This document shows, in pieces, positions 59,501 through 64,000 of a DNA stretch of 64,000 nucleotides. Both the position numbers and the translations under genes were made by a program. Positions within the stretch are counted from its first letter, which is position 1. Each line of letters opens with the position of its first letter. A model generated the notes under the pieces. That model saw only the letters and a program-made list of their open reading frames with translations, was not told the origin of the DNA and ran no database searches. Source of the stretch: Sipunculus nudus (taxonomy: Eukaryota > Annelida > Sipuncula > Golfingiida > Sipunculidae); contig CM049306.1 of NCBI GenBank assembly GCA_026874595.1, positions 40,422,019 through 40,486,018 on the forward strand. The letters run 5' to 3'.

Positions 59501-62500
59501 CCTGTGACCTTCACCTTTGACCTTGTGACCTCACAATTGACAGGCATCTTTCTCTATTGGCAGGGGAACTGTATGTGCAAGATGAAATGTCTGAGATGAA
59601 ATGTTTGGCTGAAAATGCATCCACAATCTTTTTAACCCTTTCCTGTTTACATTTATTTTAGATTTCCGACAAATTGTGATACTATTTAAATTTACACTAA
59701 CAGCAATATCTTTTCAAGCTTTTTTTGTATCTTTATCAAATTTTCAACAGTTCCCATTAAGAGGGTTTGCTGAAGATTATTGAAAATCATTGAAACTTAA
59801 AAATAATATGCAATATTTTGTCCTGAAGAATCTATACATAGAATGGCATTTAAGTTGCCCATTTCGAGTGCTCTTTAGTGGCCTGTAAACAGTAATGAGT
59901 TAAAGATGTGTCCTGTGACCTTGACCTTTGACCTCATGACCCCAAAATCAATTCGGGTCTTGCTTTTCCAATGGGACATATACAAGTCAAGTTTGAAAGC
60001 TTTACATCAATTAAAGCAGGAATTATCATCCAGGAACTACTTTTTGGACAGATGGCTCCTGTGACCTTCACCTTTTACCTTGTGAACTCAATATTTATAG
60101 GGGTCTTCCACTCTTGGCAGGTGAACTATATGTGCAAGATGAAAGATCTGAGATGAATTGTTTGGCTGTAAATGCATCCACAATCTTTTTAAAGATGTGT
60201 CCTGTGACCTTGACCTTTGACCTTATGATCTCAAAATCAATTTGGGTCTTGCTTTTCCAATGGGTCATATACAAGTCCAGTTTGTAATCCATACATCAAT
60301 AAAAGCAGGAATTATCATCCAGAAACTTATTTTTGGACAGATGGCTCCTGTGGCCTTGACCTTTGACCTTGTGACCTCAAAATTGATAGGGGTCTTTCTC
60401 TATTGGCAGATGAACTATATGTGCAAGATGAAAGGTCTGAGATGAAATGTTTGGCTGAAAATGCATCCACAATCTTTTTAAAGATGTGTCCTGTGACCTT
60501 GACCTTTGACCTCATGACCCCAAAATCAATTGGAGTCTTGCTTTTTCAATGGGACATATATAAGTCAAGTTTGAAATCAATACATCAATAAAAGCAGGAA
60601 TTATCATCCAGAAACTAATTTTTTGACAGATAGCTCCTGTGGACTTGACCTTTGACCTTGTGACCCAAAAATTGATATGGATCATCCACTATTGGCAAGT
60701 GAGCTATATATTCAAGATGGAAGACCTGGGATGAAAGTTTGGCTTAATATGCATCCACAGTATCTTTTAAGATGAGAGTCCAGTGACCTTAACCTTTGAC
60801 CTTATGACCCTAGAACCTATAGGGTTCTTACTTTAGTGGTGGGCCATACATAAGTCACGTTTGAAATCCATATGGCTATCAACACTGGAGATATCATAAG
60901 AGGTGTGTGATTTTCACCAAATATGGACACATGAAAGGTCAAGGCCACTCTCATGGTAAAGGTCATGACCCAAATGTAAATAGACCTCATCCCATAACAC
61001 CATCTCTCCACATGTGCATAATATGAAAGAAATCTGTCCATTAGTTTTTGACTTGTAATGCTCGAAGTACTGTCAAGTGGCAATTATGGGGGTATTAAAC
61101 GGCGTAAAAACAAAAAAAGGATAACAGGTGGCGCCATCTGTTTCTGGTACATGACATTACTATCCAAGATCTTCAGTCAAGTTGATTTTTGGACCAATCC
61201 ATGCATCCCTTATTGAGATATAAATGATTTTGTGTGATTTTCACCATATATGGCAATATTCAAGGTCAAAGCCACTCCCATAGGAAAGGTCATGACCCCT
61301 ATTTAAATAAACATCATCCCATAACCCATATCTATGTATATGCATAATATAAAAGAAATCTGTCCATTTTTTTTTACTTATAATGCTCACAGTACTGTCA
61401 AGTAGCAATTTTGGGGGTATTAAACGGCACGAAAACAAGTCAAGAATAATAGGTGGCGCCACCAGTTTCTGGAAAATAACATCCCTATCCATGATCTTCC
61501 ATCAACTTGATTTTGGGATCAATCCATGCAAGATTTCTTGAGATATTTAAAACTTTGTGTGATTTTCCCCAAAATTGGACCTATTCAAGGTCAAGGACAC
61601 TCTCCTAGTAAAGGTCATGACCTCATTTTAAATAGGCGTCGTCCTCTAACCCATATCTATATATATACCAAGTTTGGTAAAGATCCGTGAAATATTTTTT
61701 GAGTTATCGTGCCAACAAGATTTATATGCGGTGGGGCGGCGGCGGGACCGGTATGAAAACGTAGTATCCCCCGACTTTGTCTGGGGATACAATTATTTAC
61801 ATTTCCCAGTTCAAAATAATAATAAGTTTACATTCATCATAATCATCTAGTCATTTCTAATGACTACCACTGTGACACTTCAGAATTATTATTGATAATA
61901 ATAATTACTTTTGAAAGATCAACTGGCACTACTTGCTGTATTTTTTAACAAATATCACTCTGATATAAAACAATCACCTCTGCCCCTTAAACAAACAGAC
62001 TAACATTTAAATAATTATAAAATAATTAACATAGATTAAATGCAATCAAAACACATTTCACTCAAGATGATCAATTTAAAATGCCTTGTCAAGCTAAAGT
62101 TTAGAGAAACAAGTCTCAGGAAGCAATACCCTCAATATACAAATTTTTAACTATAATGTAACCATTGTATCACAAAGCTTCCTTCAATAGGGGACCCATA
62201 AATGATTGGCTATCGCTTGGCCCATGATTAGGAAAGACTTAAACCTGACAATACATCAAATCAGATATACTCATAATTTACTCAGATATATCCTTTTTGT
62301 CAAAGAGGTTTTCCTAAGGACATTACAGGAAAGTTAAGTGTGCCCACAGATGTTTTGATATACTACAGTTTACTACTATACAGTTTAGAAGTAAAAGTGA
62401 CTTTGTTAAAATGGAATTATTTCAAAATGAAATAAATCTTTCATAAAATTTGATTTTATTTGGCATATGACTGGATATACTGAAGAGTATTAAGACATGG

Positions 62501-62852
62501 GTTTATTTCTTGAAATATATATGTGACCATGTGACCCTGTGAACATGTGGTACGAGTTAATGAAAAATGAAATCACAGTATAAATCTCAAAAGTACAAAA
62601 TGTAAAAGTAATTATACAAAGTGGGGTATATCACATGAAACAATGAGATCTATGTAGTGGTAAACAAAAAGATGTTTAATAAAAGAACATTTCATTTCAT
62701 AATGTTTTATACAGGGGCTTATCTTTACAGTTTTTATAGTAGAGACATGATCACTCTGCCTTCTTCCATACCTGCATATCCACGAAGCCATCGTCAGATT
62801 TGGTAAGTTTGTGGTATTTCACAGAGCTCCTGTCCACATGATACCGAGCCAT
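47432..62852 (-). CDS. TMEM230: TMEM230 (3 coding exons, 113 aa)
   Basis: Join on the minus strand: 62852-62772, 49602-49480, 47569-47432. All junctions are GT-AG in phase 0 and the total is 342 nt (113 residues plus TGA). The order matches vertebrate TMEM230: a short cytosolic N-terminus with V-K-Y-H-K-L and [18 protein letters not shown] leading into TM1; TM2 starting at W-P-L-I-I-L-G-G; then [11 protein letters not shown] and the C-terminal G-F-S-Y-E-D-I-P-D. The usual length is about 120 residues, so this copy is full length. TMEM230 is a two-pass protein of secretory and recycling vesicles. The first coding intron is about 13.2 kb and holds nested transposons. Confidence 0.95.
49376..49465. 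mobile_element. Terminus of an old hAT-like element next to a TMEM230 exon
   Basis: Read on the minus strand, CAGTGGCAGATCCAGGA is followed by a T-run and a G-run, a common hAT-like terminus. It lies about 15 bp from the exon's donor side. The opposite end was not found. Confidence 0.4.
49480..49602 (-). CDS. TMEM230: TMEM230 exon: TM1
   Basis: 123 nt, phase 0-0, 41 codons. [10 protein letters not shown] then a leucine/valine-rich helix ending [10 protein letters not shown]. The acceptor is CTCTTTTCAG and the donor AAG|GTAACT. Confidence 0.95.
49750..49800 (+). mobile_element. Decayed family A 5' end
   Basis: AAAAAGTGACCCTTGGGTCA then GACACTCTGCTGA is a diverged match to the family A left terminus. 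No right terminus follows. Confidence 0.45.
49806..51284. other. TMEM230 intron 1, non-coding
   Basis: No exon or complete element recognised. A T-run lies near 51040 and a short (AT)n near 51262-51281. Confidence 0.4.
51728..52011. mobile_element. Short DIRS-related derivative with 54-bp inverted ends
   Basis: CCTCCCTGTGAATGGTGGTT... at 51728-51781 recurs inverted at 51958-52011, essentially exact over 54 bp. Between them is the same leader sequence found at 52043-52200 and, inverted, at 59268-59424, followed by a short GGCGGAAGGAAGAGG stretch not in the long copies. Confidence 0.75.
52020..55275 (+). mobile_element. DIRS-like copy, plus strand, 3'-truncated in RNase H
   Basis: It contains the 5' inverted terminus, leader, Gag-like region, RT and the start of RNase H. 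Homology with the minus-strand copy ends at about 55275, just after the D-A-S-L-L-G-W-G RNase H motif. Relative to the minus copy it has about 610 extra bases near 52790-53405 inside the Gag-like region. Confidence 0.8.
52770..54007 (+). pseudogene. DIRS-like Gag region (plus-strand copy), broken
   Basis: A start shared by both copies reads M-S-D-L-D-D-S at 52770, but this frame stops after 59 codons. Farther on, the frame open at 53429-54007 carries [14 protein letters not shown] and a helical stretch consistent with a Gag-like protein. Frame changes are needed between these parts, so it is a decayed ORF. No zinc knuckle was seen. Confidence 0.5.
54015..55317 (+). pseudogene. DIRS-like RT and RNase H start (plus-strand copy), broken
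   Basis: [12 protein letters not shown] leads into the RT region. F-L-F-P-N-R corresponds to the F-L-V-P-K fingers motif. I-D-L-T-D-A (about 54600) is RT motif A, followed by a stop where the consensus has an aromatic residue. R-V-H-P-F-G lies in a different frame. [11 protein letters not shown] (about 55220) is the RNase H active-site segment. Several frameshifts and stops separate these. Confidence 0.75.
55290..56300 (-). pseudogene. DIRS-like tyrosine recombinase (minus-strand copy), broken
   Basis: Seen across at least three frames: [11 protein letters not shown] (N-terminal core-binding part); S-L-R-G-Y-R-A-A-L and [20 protein letters not shown], which holds the first catalytic Arg; L-F-I-S...S-P-F-T-I-S; A-H-D-F-E at the H-x-x-R position, where the Arg appears as Glu; and F-T-R-F-Y-L-T, the probable Tyr motif, in a shifted frame at about 55304. 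A TGA at 55486 replaces an expected Trp. Not functional as read. Confidence 0.75.
56178..57165 (-). pseudogene. DIRS-like RNase H and connecting region (minus-strand copy)
   Basis: [11 protein letters not shown] (about 56900-56868) followed by [10 protein letters not shown] is the RNase H core with its downstream conserved segment. [11 protein letters not shown], then R-P-E-F-D-L-F, then [11 protein letters not shown] matches the DIRS segment between RNase H and recombinase (consensus L-A-D-x-x-S ... P-x-x-D-L-F). Frames change at least once. Confidence 0.75.
57166..57870 (-). pseudogene. DIRS-like reverse transcriptase (minus-strand copy), broken
   Basis: [12 protein letters not shown] near the left of the domain. 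[11 protein letters not shown] is the fingers motif. [10 protein letters not shown] (57496-57467) is motif A. L-D-D-G (about 57354-57343) stands at the catalytic (F/Y)-x-D-D position. Motif A and L-D-D-G share one frame, while R-V-H-P-F-G between them is in another. Confidence 0.8.
57868..58692 (-). pseudogene. DIRS-like Gag region (minus-strand copy)
   Basis: It starts M-S-D-L-D-D-S then jumps to [11 protein letters not shown], showing the 610-bp internal deletion relative to the plus copy. P-G-Y-L-F-V-R-L-L then [14 protein letters not shown] match the plus copy. The frame drifts after that, so the downstream reading is not the native one. Confidence 0.5.
58900..58918. repeat. Poly-C run inside the DIRS leader
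   Basis: About 19 C residues; the plus copy has a shorter G-run at the equivalent position (52556-52563). Confidence 0.85.
61790..62771. other. TMEM230 intron 1, distal part
   Basis: AT-rich, no element or exon recognised. Confidence 0.4.
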
Positions 62853-62925
62853 TTCGTCTAATTACACAAGCTTCTGTTACCAACAAGATCCAAGTGATGA
62901 TTCTACCTCCTCAACATAGTTTTTC
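62772..62925 (-). CDS. TMEM230: TMEM230 exon: 5' UTR segment plus first 27 codons
   Basis: Coding part 62852-62772 encodes M-A-R-Y-H-V-D-R...D-M-Q and ends CAG|GTATGG. A likely acceptor (CTCTTTTTTATCAG) puts the exon's upstream edge at 62925, so an unseen 5' non-coding exon lies farther right. The leader contains a four-codon upstream ORF (62917-62903, M-L-R-R-stop). Confidence 0.85.
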
Positions 62926-64000
62926 CTGATAAAAAAGAGAACAATGACTTACAAAGAAGCTGAACTGAAAAGTTTTCCCTGAATGAGGCAACACTCTTCA
63001 CTGCAAATATATTTCTTTAGAAACTTTATTTATAAATGCAGATGTATAATAATGCTAAATTAATATAACAGCTTTACTCAGATCTGAATGGCACAGCTCC
63101 TCAATGAAATGATCAGACAAGCACTGCATAAAGAGCATTCGCTTTCCACAAATGAAGCACATTCAACATACCAGTATGTATGAGAAAGAAATGTATTATA
63201 CTCCAAAAGGTCCTGATAACATTTTACGTGTATTTTAATTTAAAGTAAATTGGTTGTCTTTATTTGATAATGGTACCTTTAAATGACACATGCAGATGGA
63301 GGGAATGTATAACTGTGGTTTCTACATTAGGAAAAAGCTCCTGGAGGAAGTCATCATGCACAAGCAGTCCCAGAAACATGCAACAGCACAGGAAGTATCC
63401 GGTTATAAATGCTGCTACAACATGACCTTACCTTCAGTGGAGTTCAAATATTACCACCATATAGCATATTATTGCTGTTCTTACATTGGGACAAGTAATT
63501 AAGTGTGAATTTATCTAGAATGGGTTTACAGATATATTGATTGCAGTATTAAAAATGATCACCAGTTGGATCCAAACTAACCATGAGTATAAATATATAA
63601 TATATTATATATCACATGGATTGGAATCAGCACATAATTGCAATACATGAATGCCAAATAGCACAGGCGCTTGAATCGCTATTTGTGTTGATCTTGGTTT
63701 AAATAGTGTTCAATTTACCTTAACAACAATCCCCTACCGTTTAATGAGCTTTAAACCATGTTATATCGTTTGCCGGTATTTGTTTATATAATAGATACAC
63801 AAGGCCAGCATCCAAGTCTGCGGACGAGTCTGTATCCATTAAGCGACGTACAGACAGATTTATCCCAGATTACTATTTCCATCATTATCAACCAATCAGG
63901 TGTTAGGTTCCAGGGGGGAATCCTTACTGCTGACCAAGATACATGGGGATTTCCTTGTTTGGGGTAACAGCTGCTTAATGGATGCAGACTAGTTACAAAT
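62926..64000. other. Upstream of the TMEM230 coding start; probably 5' intron
   Basis: The acceptor at 62926-62939 implies that transcription starts farther right, possibly near or beyond the window edge. Frames at 63290-63502 and 63758-63967 have no family signature. Confidence 0.4.

Larger units (their letters stand above)
51285..61789 (+). mobile_element. Family B element, copy B2, split by a DIRS-like insertion
   Basis: The 5' end is ACTAGACATTTCTT, hairpin GGCACCGCAGGTGCC (51300-51314), then GTATCCCCAGACA (51318-51330). The 3' end is a hairpin with arms GTATCCCC and GGGGATAC (61763-61789). The element's own sequence is about 2.8 kb (51285-51717 plus 59443-61789). The interruption falls in a phrase readable intact in B1 as GTTTGAAACCCATATATCAA (25985-26004), so the insertion point is clear. 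Exact TGACCTTTGACCT copies lie at 51607, 59922, 60211, 60357, 60500 and 60646. Confidence 0.8.

Noticed and set aside
63290-63502. 70-codon plus-strand frame near the right edge
   Set aside because: No domain, no splice support and opposite strand to TMEM230; likely chance.

Overview
The window looks like AT-rich animal nuclear DNA, most likely from a marine bivalve mollusc. The evidence is GT-AG spliced genes with short coding exons and multi-kilobase introns, no bacterial-style gene packing, and abundant mollusc-type dispersed repeats, including a pearl-like element with 160-180 bp tandem repeats. The taxonomic call is inference from repeat style and from the two host proteins.

Two host genes can be reconstructed, both on the minus strand. 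(1) 40426 to 19274: an eight-exon gene for a 501-residue GOST / lung-seven-transmembrane protein (GPR107-like architecture: signal peptide, Cys-rich lumenal domain, seven membrane segments, cytosolic tail). All introns are GT-AG, phases agree, and the exon lengths sum to 1506 nt, an exact reading frame. (2) 62852 to 47432: a three-coding-exon TMEM230 gene (113 residues) with all introns in phase 0 and a 5' UTR segment up to 62925. The genes do not obviously act together; both encode membrane proteins of the secretory/endosomal system.

Layout: 1-19 kb, repeats with no recognisable gene; 19.3-40.4 kb, GOST gene, whose introns hold repeats D1 (21.2-24.0 kb), B1 (25.1-27.0 kb) and A5 (34.1-37.2 kb); 40.6-47.4 kb, intergenic with a hAT-type element (41332-42705) bounded by a perfect 8-bp target duplication; 47.4-62.9 kb, TMEM230, whose first intron holds repeat B2 (51.3-61.8 kb), itself split by a GC-rich DIRS-like tyrosine-recombinase retroelement arranged as a tail-to-tail inverted pair (51.7-59.4 kb).

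The most interesting pattern is that four apparently different repeat families (A, B, C, D), and perhaps a fifth (E), share one terminal design. The 5' end has a short leader (AACAAG or AACTAGA), a 10-15 bp palindrome, then within a few bases a motif Y. The 3' end carries the reverse complement of Y, in A, B and C as an arm of a terminal hairpin, usually followed by an A-rich run. Families A and B also carry many copies of a nuclear-receptor DR1 motif (TGACCTTTGACCT, at least ten exact copies). No replication or transposition protein for these families is visible, so they look non-autonomous. A relation to Helentron/HINE elements is possible but unproven.
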